From assembly GCF_900167135.1 (NCBI RefSeq), contig NZ_FUWZ01000005.1, positions 381,003 through 445,002 on the forward strand: a stretch of 64,000 bases of DNA, in the 5' to 3' direction. The DNA comes from Chitinophaga eiseniae. Its GTDB lineage: Bacteria > Bacteroidota > Bacteroidia > Chitinophagales > Chitinophagaceae. A program made the position numbers and the translations under genes. The notes beneath the pieces are model-generated. The model made no database searches, was not told the DNA's origin, and worked only from the letters and a program-made list of their open reading frames with translations. Below are positions 33,197 through 42,764 of this stretch, piece by piece; within the stretch, counting starts at the first letter, position 1, and every line of letters starts with the position of its first letter.

Positions 33197-34240
33197 TTAT
33201 TTGTATGATAAAGGCTCCCACCATTTTTCCCAGACTTTCCCGAGATGGTCTAGATCTACTTTTTCCCCGATTTTAGGGGTGGTGACGGGTATGTGGGCGG
33301 CTTCCGCCAGCAGGGTCACCTGGTGCAGCGGCTCATACCACGGATGCTGCGCCAGTTTAAATTTGGAATGATGTACCGGCATAAAGTTCGCAGCTTTCAG
33401 TTCTCCGGCTTCTTTCACCACCTCGTCGGGAAGGGAGTGGATATATGGCCATCGCTCATTATATTGTCCGCATTCCAGGATGGCGAGGTCGAAGGGGCCG
33501 AAGCGTTCACCGATGTCCTTGAATTGGGGGCCGTAGCCGCTGTCGCCGCCAAGGAAAAGTTTTTTGGTGGGCGTTTGCAGCACATAGGAGGTCCACAGGG
33601 AGATGTTGCGGTTAAAAAGCCTGCCGGAGAAATGCCTTGCCGGCGTGAGTGTGATGTGAATGCCTTCCATAGGACTGAAGTTTTCATACCAGTTTTTTTC
33701 TGTCAGTTTGTTTTTATCCCAGCCCCAGTATTCAAAATGCTGCGCTACCCCCAGGCCGCACACCACTTTGCTCACTTTGGGTTGCAGCTGTTGTATCGTT
33801 TCATAATCCAGGTGGTCCCAGTGGTCGTGCGAAATCAGCAGCAGATCGATGTCCGGCAGGTCTGTTGCCTGGTAGTGATTGGAGCCGGGGAAGGCTTTTA
33901 CGGAGCCTCTTACCGGCGAAGCGTTGCCGCTGAAGACGGGGTCTATCAGCAGCTTCCGGCCATCTAGCTGTATGAAATAGGAGCTGTGCCCAAACCAGAT
34001 CAGCACATTTTCTTCCGGCGACAGGTGTTTGATGTCTGTGCTGACAAAGGGGATCGGAGCTGTTGGCGTGGTATCGGTATGTTTGCCAAAAAAATGCCAG
34101 AGTACTTTCAGCATATTTTGTCCTTCTACCAATGCAGGTGTAAGGACCTGGTTTTGGAACTGTCCGTTTTTATAGTTGGATAGTGTATTGAAAAAAGTTG
34201 TCCGTGTTGTATCAGGCGCCAGGCCATATTTTTTCTTCAT
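33197..34240 (-). CDS. metallo-beta-lactamase-fold hydrolase (UlaG/NAPE-PLD type)
   Basis: 347 aa. The metal-binding motif HDHWDHLD lies near residue 135, followed by His in TPARHFSGR, Asp in GGDSGYG and the C-terminal HHSKF. FGHSSYFIQLDGRKLLIDPVF is typical of the UlaG/RomA/NAPE-PLD group, which hydrolyses lactones or phosphodiesters. There is no signal peptide; the N-terminus is cytoplasmic. Its ATG overlaps the antiporter stop as TAATG, so translation is coupled. Confidence 0.85.
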   Translation of the reverse strand: MKKKYGLAPDTTRTTFFNTLSNYKNGQFQNQVLTPALVEGQNMLKVLWHFFGKHTDTTPTAPIPFVSTDIKHLSPEENVLIWFGHSSYFIQLDGRKLLIDPVFSGNASPVRGSVKAFPGSNHYQATDLPDIDLLLISHDHWDHLDYETIQQLQPKVSKVVCGLGVAQHFEYWGWDKNKLTEKNWYENFSPMEGIHITLTPARHFSGRLFNRNISLWTSYVLQTPTKKLFLGGDSGYGPQFKDIGERFGPFDLAILECGQYNERWPYIHSLPDEVVKEAGELKAANFMPVHHSKFKLAQHPWYEPLHQVTLLAEAAHIPVTTPKIGEKVDLDHLGKVWEKWWEPLSYK

Positions 34241-35817
34241 TACCTCATGTTTAATTTTTCTTCCTCCAGATCGATGTGGTGGAGGAATTTTCTGATGATT
34301 TCTTCGTCTATCCGTTGTTCTGTTTTATTCTTTTTTAGCAGGAAGGTCCGTTGTTGTTCCAGGATATTTTTGTAGATCGATCTGATGTTTTCCGGGACAA
34401 CAGCGTTGTCGTCGGACTCGAGCTGTTTTTGCCAAACGGTGACCAGCTTGCGGAGATGGAAGTTCTGTTCCATATCTGCCGGGTGATGTTGTTCCAGGTA
34501 GGTCAGCGATGTTTTAGCCAGTTCTTCCCGGATCATGGTTTCGGTTTCCTCTTCCGGCAGGTGATCGTTAAAATCCGGGAGATTTACTTTCCTGATCAGG
34601 AGCGGCAGGGTCAATCCCTGCAGTACCAGTGTAACGAGGATCACGATGAAGGTGATATATAGTATGAGATTACGTTGCGGGAAGAGAACGCCGTTATCGA
34701 ATGCCACCGGGATAGACAGTGCGGCGGCGAGAGACACTACACCGCGCATGCCGGTCCACCCCATGATCAGCGGGGCTTTGTTACCGGGGTTTTTATCGGC
34801 TACCGTGATGAAGTGGCTGGCTACTTTGGTGAAGATGACGGCGCCGTAGCCTGCCAGCATTCTGCCTACGATGAGCGTGGCGGTCACCAGTAGCCCGTAT
34901 CCCGTGGCCTGATAGAAGCTGATGCCTTCTGCTTTTAAAGCGCTGGTGATCTCCGGAAGGTCCAGGCCAATAAGGATGAACACCAGTCCGTTCAGCACGA
35001 AGACGAGGCTTTGCCATACATTCTCTCCTCTGAGGCGGGAGGAGCCGCTTAAAAAGCGGTGCCGGTGATAGGAGAGGAAAAGGCCGCCGCTCACGACGGC
35101 GAGCACGCCGGAGGCATGGACGGCTTCCGCCCCGATGTACATTGCATAAGGGGTGACCAGGGTGAGGATGATGTCCATGTTGACATCCGTAGGAAGCCAT
35201 TTATGTGCTTTGAGGAAAACCAGCCCGATGAGCAGCCCGATGACTACGCCACCGGCCACCATCCATACAAAAGTGAGGGCGGCTTCATGCAGTATAAACT
35301 GACCGGTTCCCACGGCCACCATGGCGAACCGCATGATGATGAGGGAAGAGGCGTCGTTGAGCAGGCTTTCGCCTTCCAGGATGGAAGACATCCTTTTGGG
35401 TACTTTTACGAACTTGAGGATGGCGCTGGCGCTCACGGCATCCGGCGGCGAAACGATGCCGCCCAGCAGGAAGCCCAGCGCGATCGAAAAGCCGGGAATG
35501 AAAGCGTTGGACACCAGCGCTACAGAGATCGCCGTGAGAAAAACCACGACAAAGGCGAAGCTGCCGATGATTCTCCGCCAGTGCCAGAGCTCTTTCCAGG
35601 AGTTGGCCCAGGCGGCTTCATACAAGAGTGGAGGAAGGAAGATGATAAAAATGAGTTCGGGATCTATTTTGAGAACAGGGATGCCGGGAATGAAGCTGAT
35701 GGCCAGCCCGGCAAGCACCAGCAATACCGGGTAGGCAACCTTGATACGGTTGCCCAGCATGATTAATAATACGATCAGGACAATAATGGCCAGATAAAAT
35801 GGGAAGTGTTCGAGCAT
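34240..35817 (-). CDS. CPA1-family Na+/H+ antiporter
   Basis: 525 aa. About 12 membrane helices in the first 400 residues. Motifs of the CPA1 core are GGIVSPPDAVSA (~118-129) and EGESLLNDASSLII (~148), with the conserved Asn-Asp for cation binding; GWTGMRGVVSLAAALSIP follows near helix 11. The last ~120 residues are a cytoplasmic helical tail (LTYLEQHHPADMEQNFHL). It exports Na+ or K+ in exchange for protons. It is 23 bases after the bestrophin-type channel gene and coupled to the MBL gene. Confidence 0.9.
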   Translation of the reverse strand: MLEHFPFYLAIIVLIVLLIMLGNRIKVAYPVLLVLAGLAISFIPGIPVLKIDPELIFIIFLPPLLYEAAWANSWKELWHWRRIIGSFAFVVVFLTAISVALVSNAFIPGFSIALGFLLGGIVSPPDAVSASAILKFVKVPKRMSSILEGESLLNDASSLIIMRFAMVAVGTGQFILHEAALTFVWMVAGGVVIGLLIGLVFLKAHKWLPTDVNMDIILTLVTPYAMYIGAEAVHASGVLAVVSGGLFLSYHRHRFLSGSSRLRGENVWQSLVFVLNGLVFILIGLDLPEITSALKAEGISFYQATGYGLLVTATLIVGRMLAGYGAVIFTKVASHFITVADKNPGNKAPLIMGWTGMRGVVSLAAALSIPVAFDNGVLFPQRNLILYITFIVILVTLVLQGLTLPLLIRKVNLPDFNDHLPEEETETMIREELAKTSLTYLEQHHPADMEQNFHLRKLVTVWQKQLESDDNAVVPENIRSIYKNILEQQRTFLLKKNKTEQRIDEEIIRKFLHHIDLEEEKLNMR

Positions 35818-35840
35818 ATTTACTTTTATGATGACGATTG

Positions 35841-36848
35841 TTAGAGCACAATATTGTTTCGGGGGGCGATGGATTCCGGCAGAAGGTTTTCGTCCAGCAT
35901 ATCCCGCATATCAATTTCTATGGTCCGGCTGATCTGGGTGATGGGAATGTCGTTGGCGCTTCCTTCAAAGGGGTTGACGGCGCTTTCGCCGATGGTGTCC
36001 AGAATATGAAACGCCCATGCCACTACGGCGGAGAAAACGATGTTCAGCCAGATCGTATATCCTTCCAGGAAGGTTCCATCTCCCATTTTGCTGTATTCTT
36101 TTAACAGGCCGAAAGGTAATAAAACAATAAAAATAAAAAGCAGGTAACTGGTGACGGAAGCGAAGTTTCTTGGGTAGGGAAAGTTTTTGATGCGTTCTGC
36201 TTTTCCCTGATCGTCGGTGAAGCGGATGATGCTGTTCTGCAGTTCCATCCACTGGAAGTCGTTGATGCGACCTTCCTTTCTAAGCGCAGCCAGTGTCTCG
36301 GACTGCAGCGCCATCAGCTGGGTGGCTTTGTTTTTTTTCGCCAGAATGTATTGCAGTTCGTCCGCAGTCAGGTATTTCGCCAGTTCTTCGGCTACTTTGC
36401 TTTCCCATTCGGGGACGGTGTATCTGCCGGAAAGGAATTCCTTGTTACTGCGCCGCTGCATATTTTCCCAGCTGCGGGGTTCCCTCAGCTGGAACCGCAG
36501 GGCTGTCAGCCAGGCATAGTGGCGGTTGAACAGGTGCTTTACCAGTTCGGACTGTTTGCCGCCTAATGCATCCCGGAGGGTATAGGCAAAGGTACGGCTG
36601 TCGTTGATGATAGCGCCGTATATCTGTCGCGCTTCCCATATCCTGCCGTAGCTGGCATTGTTTTTAAACCCTACGACAAACGCCAGCGCAGTGCCGAGGA
36701 TGGCGATAGGCTGCCAGGGCAGTGCGATGAAATGAAGTCCTGCGGCGTACAAGGCAGTGGGCACCGCGGCGATTAAAAGCAGCCAGAGGGTGTCCCGTGA
36801 GGACCATTTAAAAAACTCCAGCGGAGTATAACGTCTTCCGGTGTGCAT
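35841..36848 (-). CDS. bestrophin-type anion channel (UPF0187)
   Basis: 335 aa. It has the bacterial bestrophin pattern: TPLEFFKWSSRDTLWLLLIAAVP (first helix), FVVGFKNNASYGRIWEARQIYGAIINDSR (the conserved F/RNxxSYxRWWEAR-like stretch, ~56-85), then helices at ~225-265 and a DTIGESAVNPFEGSANDIPI segment. These channels form pentamers that conduct chloride or other ions. It is the first gene of the minus unit that also encodes the antiporter, MBL hydrolase and SDR; an ion or pH balance role is plausible for the unit. Confidence 0.88.
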   Translation of the reverse strand: MHTGRRYTPLEFFKWSSRDTLWLLLIAAVPTALYAAGLHFIALPWQPIAILGTALAFVVGFKNNASYGRIWEARQIYGAIINDSRTFAYTLRDALGGKQSELVKHLFNRHYAWLTALRFQLREPRSWENMQRRSNKEFLSGRYTVPEWESKVAEELAKYLTADELQYILAKKNKATQLMALQSETLAALRKEGRINDFQWMELQNSIIRFTDDQGKAERIKNFPYPRNFASVTSYLLFIFIVLLPFGLLKEYSKMGDGTFLEGYTIWLNIVFSAVVAWAFHILDTIGESAVNPFEGSANDIPITQISRTIEIDMRDMLDENLLPESIAPRNNIVL

Positions 36849-37035
36849 TACTCGAACAAAATTTAAAGTATGTAGTGGCTGGGTTAAGGTTACATATTTT
36901 AAATTTAATACTTTTAATCGTTTTTGCTGGTGTTTATTTTAGTAGACGAATGACAGCGGATTTTATTTTCTGATTTTGTTGCATGGGTATGATATTCGCC
37001 GTTTATCTTTAGTGACTTGAATCATCTGACAGATC

Positions 37036-37455
37036 ATGAACAAAAGGGCTCAGAGAAACAGTATTATTAGAAAGATTATAAGAGGTGTACCATACATAGT
37101 AGCCTTAGCTTTAGGCGCTCTTTGTACAATTTATGCTATTCGTCTTAACAAGTTGAAGCATGATTATGTTGTTACGTCAGCTATTATATCGTCCTTTTCG
37201 GCAGATTACAGAGGTACCGGCGGTACAGTGTCTTATGAGTTTCGCCTGGAAGGGAAAATCCATAAGGGAGCTACCGGATATCCGGATTTAAATGCGGAAA
37301 AAGCGTCTTCACTTATTGGGAAGATTTTTCCCCTTGTATATGAAAAGGGAAAGGTTAATAACAATAAGATTTTGATTTTCCCTGACCGCTTTAAGCCGTT
37401 CAATCTTTCTTTTCCCGACAGCCTGGAATGGGTAAAATCCTATTCAAGGTATTAG
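37036..37455 (+). CDS. unknown 139-aa single-pass membrane protein
   Basis: Lysine/arginine-rich N-terminus (MNKRAQRNSIIRKIIRG), one membrane helix (VPYIVALALGALCTIYAIRL, ~18-37), then a beta-rich extracytoplasmic domain (GTVSYEFRLEGKIHKGATGYPD; FPLVYEKGKVNNNKILIFPDRF) that resembles DUF3592-like domains. AT-rich codon use compared with the bestrophin unit. Stands alone, with a clear terminator hairpin after it. Confidence 0.7.
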   Translation: MNKRAQRNSIIRKIIRGVPYIVALALGALCTIYAIRLNKLKHDYVVTSAIISSFSADYRGTGGTVSYEFRLEGKIHKGATGYPDLNAEKASSLIGKIFPLVYEKGKVNNNKILIFPDRFKPFNLSFPDSLEWVKSYSRY

Positions 37456-37493
37456 TCGGCGCGAATGGCCTGATATGTCTTTACTTTCTAACA

Positions 37494-37522
37494 CTAAGGG
37501 CCGGCAATACGCCGGCCCTTAG
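37494..37522. terminator. bidirectional hairpin terminator
   Basis: CTAAGGGCCGGC (37494-37505), loop AATAC, GCCGGCCCTTAG (37511-37522): a perfect 12-bp stem between the convergent genes at 37036 and 37613. The T-run after it is short, so it may act as a weak terminator or decay barrier for both. Confidence 0.75.
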
Positions 37523-37612
37523 ATTTCGCGGAGAAACCTTCATATATATTGTAACTGATTTAAATGCCGTGTATACATGACAGTTACCCTATCATGCCTG
37601 CTGGTGTTGTGG

Positions 37613-38446
37613 TTATTGATACAGGTATCTCAATGCAATGATATCATTAGCATTGAAAGGACGGTTTACACCGTTAGGGATACAGGCGAGCATCCAGCTG
37701 TTGGGATCTCCGCCGGTGGGAGTGCCCGGGATGTGAACTGCGCCCACGCCGGCAGAACCTTCGTTGCCGCCGGAGCCGCAGCTGTAAGCGCGGTTGAAGT
37801 AGTCTGTGTGTCTGAAGCCGATAGTATGACCGATTTCATGGGCAATAACGGTGGCCAGATAGTTCTGGTTAGGGTTGCTACCCAGTGCGTTTGCATCGGA
37901 ATTCAGTTTAATCGGGCTCGGAGGATTGCCGGTAGAGCAGTTAGGGAAGCCAGCTGACTGACCCAGGATGCCGGCGCCAAGGCTGGCATATTGGATTTTG
38001 ATCTGGCCACCACTGGCTACACGGGTAAATTTGAGCCGAAGGCCCAGCGCGTTGTAACGGGCGATAGCAATATCAGTTGCTGTAGTGTAGCCGGACGGGA
38101 GACCACTGATAGAAACAGTGATGGTCTTCGGCAGCGGCGTGATCAGACAGTTGGTACGATATTGCTCATCATTGGCAATGCGCAATACAGGAGAATTGGG
38201 CTTGTAATTCAGTGATTCGTGTGTCAGGAAGATATCACCTTCCACTACATAACCACCTTCCACATTCCGAATATTATCGGTGTTGTAACCGAGACTGGCA
38301 ATCTGTTTCTTTGCTTCATCAGAAACTGTTTTTTGTTCCTGCTGAACAAGATCCTGGTTGTTATCTCTTTTACAGGAGTATACCACTCCGGAGAGAATGG
38401 CAACCATCAAAGTGAGGCCGGCGGCCTGTTTAATAGTGATTTTCAT
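37613..38446 (-). CDS. M57-family zinc metalloprotease lipoprotein
   Basis: 277 aa. SPII signal MKITIKQAAGLTLMVAILSGVVYSC (lipobox VYSC). A propeptide-like region (~30-110, including EGGYVVEGDIFLTHESLNY) is followed by a metalloprotease domain with HEIGHTIGFRHTDYF near residue 204, the HExxHxxGxxH zinc motif with Ile-Gly as in 'dual-action HEIGH' (M57) peptidases, and a C-terminal ND-IIALRYLYQ end. Anchored at the cell surface or in the periplasm. It is convergent with the small membrane protein gene. Confidence 0.88.
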   Translation of the reverse strand: MKITIKQAAGLTLMVAILSGVVYSCKRDNNQDLVQQEQKTVSDEAKKQIASLGYNTDNIRNVEGGYVVEGDIFLTHESLNYKPNSPVLRIANDEQYRTNCLITPLPKTITVSISGLPSGYTTATDIAIARYNALGLRLKFTRVASGGQIKIQYASLGAGILGQSAGFPNCSTGNPPSPIKLNSDANALGSNPNQNYLATVIAHEIGHTIGFRHTDYFNRAYSCGSGGNEGSAGVGAVHIPGTPTGGDPNSWMLACIPNGVNRPFNANDIIALRYLYQ

Positions 38447-39108
38447 TTGTCAGGTTTTGAGGGTTTGGGTTTACATCAAGTCTGAAGCAGGTTGACAGAT
38501 TTTGGTTGCTATCATTAATTTGGGCTATCGATTTTTTAGCTACAGATATGTATATAAGGGCTCTCGTTAAAATGAAGTTAAAAAGTGTCACTGCATTGTA
38601 TTCGCAAGGCAATTATTTTTTTGTCCTGTCCTTGTTGCTCATCGGAAAGTATACAGCAGGAAACAACGGAGTGTTTCTGTGTTCCAACAGGTTATGTCAG
38701 TGCAATTTCTTTGTTTTGAAAAATTATTCTATATTTAGAACCGACTAACTATTCCGGATACATCACCATTAATCAAGACTCAATAGCCATAAGTATAGCC
38801 GTAACAGTTGTCAGATGAAGCCTCAGGTATTTCTCTGGCATTTCCTGGTGAATCCCTCAAATACACGACTATCAAATGTCTAAGAAGATCTGTAAGGAAG
38901 GAAGCCCTTTTTGCTGTTGTCATGGCCGGCGAATGCGCCATGCCTGTTTTCATAGGATTGTCCCGTATGAATGGACGGATGCATAGTCATGCATTATGCT
39001 TGTTTTAACGTTATGTGCTGATGATATGCAGCCATCGGGACCGTCATGCCCGGTAGCCTGTGAAACTACGTGCCCGCCTGAAAATTTCAACCCTCTAAAT
39101 AGCACTCT
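38447..39108. other. 662-base non-coding region upstream of the redox cluster
   Basis: Between the M57 gene (minus) and the FAD-SLDH-like gene (plus). The first 330 bases are AT-rich and may hold the M57 promoter; a TATATTTA box at 38730-38737 is close to the Bacteroidota -7 consensus but lacks a well-spaced -33 box. The remaining part has only short frames without plausible signals. Nothing firm is seen. Confidence 0.5.
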
Positions 39109-39585
39109 ATGGAGAAAACAACCGCCGGGCTGGATGCATTTCTTGCCATCTCAGTACCGCTTACCGGCTACAACAGGGTCGCCCTGTTAGCCACCGGGAT
39201 GGCGCAGCTATACCTGGACGCCGTTCAACGTGTCATCGGCGCTGCGATGACGGAAGAATACCTGGCCCTGACGGCCAGCATCCTAAAGGACAGCGGTGGC
39301 AAAGAGCCGGCGCTGGACCGCGCCATACGGCAACAGCTGCTGGCCAGCCTGCAATATGGGCCCATTACCCGCAACATTATCCAGTTGTGGTATTGGGGCT
39401 CCTGGCTCCAGCTGCCATCTGCCTGGGTAGCGAAGTACGGTAAAGGCATCAAAGGAAATGAGAACCATTTTGTGACGCCGGAAGCCTATCAGCAGGGACT
39501 GATATGGAATGCCATGGGCAGCCATCCGCAAGGTGCTGAACAACCGGGCTTCGGCTCCTGGAGCGTCGCGTCCAAGGTGTCATAA
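39109..39585 (+). CDS. FAD-SLDH-type small subunit of a sugar/alcohol dehydrogenase
   Basis: 158 aa, helical. The DAFLAISVPLTGYN start, LDRAIRQQLLASLQYGPITRNIIQLWYWGSWLQLP and YQQGLIWNAMGSHPQGAEQPGFGSW segments match the small subunit (sorbitol/fructose dehydrogenase family) that accompanies GMC flavoproteins. Unlike most members it has no Tat signal, so the complex is cytoplasmic unless exported with a partner. It lies 44 bases before the GMC gene, matching the usual small-large pairing. Confidence 0.8.
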   Translation: MEKTTAGLDAFLAISVPLTGYNRVALLATGMAQLYLDAVQRVIGAAMTEEYLALTASILKDSGGKEPALDRAIRQQLLASLQYGPITRNIIQLWYWGSWLQLPSAWVAKYGKGIKGNENHFVTPEAYQQGLIWNAMGSHPQGAEQPGFGSWSVASKVS

Positions 39586-39629
39586 CGAACAGGTATAAAC
39601 GGATACATCTCATTAAACCCCCCTCAACC

Positions 39630-41510
39630 ATGGAAAACAAAGAATATGATGTAGTCATTGTAGGCTCCGGTATCGCTGGCGCTATCGTGGCTAAAATGCT
39701 GACACAGGCCGGTAAACAGGTACTTTTGCTGGAAGCCGGACTGGAAGCAGGCATGGCCTTCGATGAAGAAGGCGCCTATAAGAACTACCAGGATTATCTG
39801 CAGTCCTATTTTATGGCGCAGGCCAAAGTACCCAACGCGCCCTACCCCGATGTGAAAGACGCGGAGTCGCCCAATGTGCTGGACATGACACAGATCAACG
39901 GCAAGCCCGACACCAACGGATATTTTGTGCAGAATGGCCCATTGCCTTTTGCCAGCGACTATGCCCGCGCCGCCGGCGGCACCACCCTGCACTGGCTGGG
40001 CACCTGCCTGCGTATGCTGCCCAATGATTTTAAAATGCGCAGCAAATACGGACAGGCCGTGGACTGGCCCATTGACTATGAATACCTGAAACCGTATTAC
40101 GAAATGGCTGAACGGGAAATAGGCGTATCCTGCGATGTGAGCGAACAACGGTATCCCAACATGGGCAATAACTTCTTCGGTAAAGACTACGTGTTTCCCA
40201 TGTACAAAATTCCCCAGAGCTACATCGATAAATCTTTTATCGAAGGTATGGAAGGCCTCAAAGTATCGCTCAACGGTGACGTATACACTCCCTGGTGCAC
40301 CAGCACGCCACAAGGCAGAAATTCCACGCCCAACGAAAAATACCGTTATGCGAATACCGCATGGAATGCCACCAAACAAAAGCTGGAACTGCAGCCTTTC
40401 CCCAAAGAAAGCGATGTGTACGTGCCGGTAGGCGCTATCTGGGACCCTTACTCCGGCCAACGCTGTGAGGGCAACGCCAGCTGCGTACCTATCTGCCCCG
40501 TACAGGCAAAATACAATGCGCTGAAAACGCTGAAAAGCGCCAAAAAGCAACACCTGACGCTGATCAGCCAGGCGGTAGCCACCGAGATCCACATCGACAC
40601 GAGCAATGGTAATATCACCGGCATATCCTACAAAAAATATCCACATGCCGACAGCAAGGACTATACGCCCGGTACGGCTAAAGGGAAAATATATGTGCTG
40701 GCTGCCAACGCCATTGAAAATGCCAAGATACTGCTGGCGTCAGGCGCCTGTAAAACCAGTCAACAGGTGGGATGCAATCTCATGGACCATACGGTGTTGC
40801 TCACCTGGGGGCTTATGAGGGACAAGGTGTTTCCCTTCAGAGGACCGGGTTCTACCACCAATATCCCCACCTTCCGCGATGGCGATTTCAGAAAAGACCA
40901 TGCCGCCTGGATATCGCCGATCGACAACTGGGGCTGGGGCTGGCCCACCGGTTCACCGGACACGGACCTCGACCACGCCGTGTCTACGCTCAACCTGTTC
41001 GGCAAAGAGCTGCGCACTTACATTGGCGATACGCTCTCCCGGCAGCTGTTGCTGCATTTCGAATGTGAGCAACTGCCCGAGAAGTTTAACCGCGTTACCA
41101 TCGATAACAACTACCGGGACAATATCGGGAACTACCGCCCGGTCATCGATTATAAAGTGACCGACTACTCACTAAAATCCTTTAAAGCCGCCAAAAGCGT
41201 GTCTGACCAGATATTTGCCGGCATGGGCGTACAGGATTTTACCAACTACCCTTCTGACGAACCGGACTATGTTACTTTCGATAAACAGGGGTATGTGTTC
41301 CGCGGCGCCGGTCACGTAGTAGGCACGCACTGTATGGGCACTACCAAACAGAATTCGGTGGTCAACAGCCAGCAGCAGGCCTGGGACCATCAGAACCTGT
41401 ACCTGGTCGGCGCCGGTAATATGGCCACGCTGGGCACCTCCAACCCTACGCTCACGCTGGCGGCGTTGTCATTTGCGGCAGCGGAAAACATTTTAAAGGC
41501 ACTCAAATAA
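39630..41510 (+). CDS. GMC-family FAD-dependent oxidoreductase (sugar/alcohol dehydrogenase large subunit)
   Basis: 626 aa. FAD-binding VVIVGSGIAGAIVAKML at residues ~7-23. The GGTTLHWLGTCLRM segment binds the flavin. Cys motif CEGNASCVPICPVQAKYNA (~283-302) is typical of the fructose/gluconate dehydrogenase branch. The C-terminal catalytic region GAGHVVGTHCMGTT and GTSNPTLTLAALSFAAAENI supplies His and Asn. It oxidises a hydroxyl group and passes electrons onward. No signal peptide. Second gene of a three-gene unit with the small subunit and a VioB-type protein; substrate unknown. Confidence 0.9.
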   Translation: MENKEYDVVIVGSGIAGAIVAKMLTQAGKQVLLLEAGLEAGMAFDEEGAYKNYQDYLQSYFMAQAKVPNAPYPDVKDAESPNVLDMTQINGKPDTNGYFVQNGPLPFASDYARAAGGTTLHWLGTCLRMLPNDFKMRSKYGQAVDWPIDYEYLKPYYEMAEREIGVSCDVSEQRYPNMGNNFFGKDYVFPMYKIPQSYIDKSFIEGMEGLKVSLNGDVYTPWCTSTPQGRNSTPNEKYRYANTAWNATKQKLELQPFPKESDVYVPVGAIWDPYSGQRCEGNASCVPICPVQAKYNALKTLKSAKKQHLTLISQAVATEIHIDTSNGNITGISYKKYPHADSKDYTPGTAKGKIYVLAANAIENAKILLASGACKTSQQVGCNLMDHTVLLTWGLMRDKVFPFRGPGSTTNIPTFRDGDFRKDHAAWISPIDNWGWGWPTGSPDTDLDHAVSTLNLFGKELRTYIGDTLSRQLLLHFECEQLPEKFNRVTIDNNYRDNIGNYRPVIDYKVTDYSLKSFKAAKSVSDQIFAGMGVQDFTNYPSDEPDYVTFDKQGYVFRGAGHVVGTHCMGTTKQNSVVNSQQQAWDHQNLYLVGAGNMATLGTSNPTLTLAALSFAAAENILKALK

Positions 41511-41536
41511 TCATTCATCTTAAATCCACCATCCAT

Positions 41537-42601
41537 ATGGAAGCCAATCCACTCATTTCCGACAACCGTCAACGGTTAATGCGAAGCGGGAAACCCTCAG
41601 AATTTGACAGTATCACTACGATAGAAGGACTGCGTGAGCATCTCCAGGTGGCGATCGAACTGGAACACTCCACCATACCGCCTTATTTGTATGCTTTGTA
41701 CTCTATACGTGAACGCACCAACGACGCCTCTTCCCGGGTCATCAAAGGCGTGGTCATGGAAGAGATGCTGCATATGATACTGGCCTGCAATATCCTGAAT
41801 GCCATCGGCGGAAAACCGGACATATCATCTCCGGACTTCATCCCGGAGTATCCAACCTGCCTGCCGCATAGCAACAAGGCGTTTGAGGTCAACCTGGAGA
41901 AGTTCTCCAGGCAGGCCGTTGAAACATTCCTGAAAATAGAAAAGCCCAGCGGGAAAGGTGCGCCGCCGCAGCCGAACAACTACGCGTCCATCGGGCAGTT
42001 TTATGAAGCCATTGTGGATGGCATAAAAAAACTCAGTGCCAAAGGGAACATCTTCACCGGGGAACGTTCCCGGCAGATCAGGCCCGAGCAGTTTTACGGC
42101 GGCGGAGGCGGACTCATAGAGGTGTACGACCTCGCTACCGCGGAAGAAGCCATCTCCGAAATCGTAGGACAGGGAGAAGGAATAGACGATACCATTGAAG
42201 ACAGCAATCATCAGCTTTTCGGGGAAGAGGTGGAATACGCCCACTACTTCCGTTTCAATGAGATCCATGAAGGGCGGTATTATAAGCCTACTGACACGCC
42301 GAAAGGCGGCCCTACCGGGGAGAAGTTCCCGGTAGACTGGACACAGGTGCATCATCTCAAAGAGAACATCAAAATGAAAGATTTCAAGGAAGGTACCGAG
42401 GAGTGGAATATGATGTACCAGTTCAACAAGCGCTATTGTGATATGCTGAAGATGCTGCACCGCACCACCAACGGCGAGCGGGAAAAGCTGGAAGAAGCGG
42501 TACTGATGATGTATGAGCTTAAATATCTCGCACAGGGACTGATGAACGTGCCCATGGGCAACGGCTTATATGCGGGGCCCAGTTTTGAGTATGTAAAATG
42601 A
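41537..42601 (+). CDS. VioB-type ferritin-like protein (iminophenyl-pyruvate dimer synthase domain)
   Basis: 354 aa. The N-terminal ~220 residues match the ferritin-like domain of chromopyrrolate/IPA-imine dimer synthases: HLQVAIELEHSTIPPYLYALYSI (~30-52), VVMEEMLHMILACNILNAIGGKP (~70-92), EEVEYAHYFRFNEI (~230). The Glu and His residues can hold an iron centre. It lacks the large C-terminal part of VioB. In this unit it follows a GMC flavoenzyme, a pairing also seen elsewhere; the reaction is unknown. Confidence 0.8.
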   Translation: MEANPLISDNRQRLMRSGKPSEFDSITTIEGLREHLQVAIELEHSTIPPYLYALYSIRERTNDASSRVIKGVVMEEMLHMILACNILNAIGGKPDISSPDFIPEYPTCLPHSNKAFEVNLEKFSRQAVETFLKIEKPSGKGAPPQPNNYASIGQFYEAIVDGIKKLSAKGNIFTGERSRQIRPEQFYGGGGGLIEVYDLATAEEAISEIVGQGEGIDDTIEDSNHQLFGEEVEYAHYFRFNEIHEGRYYKPTDTPKGGPTGEKFPVDWTQVHHLKENIKMKDFKEGTEEWNMMYQFNKRYCDMLKMLHRTTNGEREKLEEAVLMMYELKYLAQGLMNVPMGNGLYAGPSFEYVK

Positions 42602-42764
42602 TGGTTCAGTAAGCGTAACATCCATAACCACAGCCGGATTTACCGGTTGCAGGGAACCGTAACAGGTTCCCTTTTTTTATCTTGCAGGCGTCAGGGCCTT
42701 TCCCTGTGCAAGGATATTCCAATTTATAGTATTACTTTGCCGGCCGGAATTTTTTTAGACCTAT

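Noticed and set aside
38996..39190. Cys-rich 64-aa frame (CPVACETTC) before the FAD-SLDH-like gene
   Set aside because: It overlaps the start of a well-supported gene in another frame and has no signal peptide or ribosome site.
39624..40646. 340-aa frame antisense to the GMC oxidoreductase gene
   Set aside because: The GMC protein has clear FAD motifs; the antisense frame has none.
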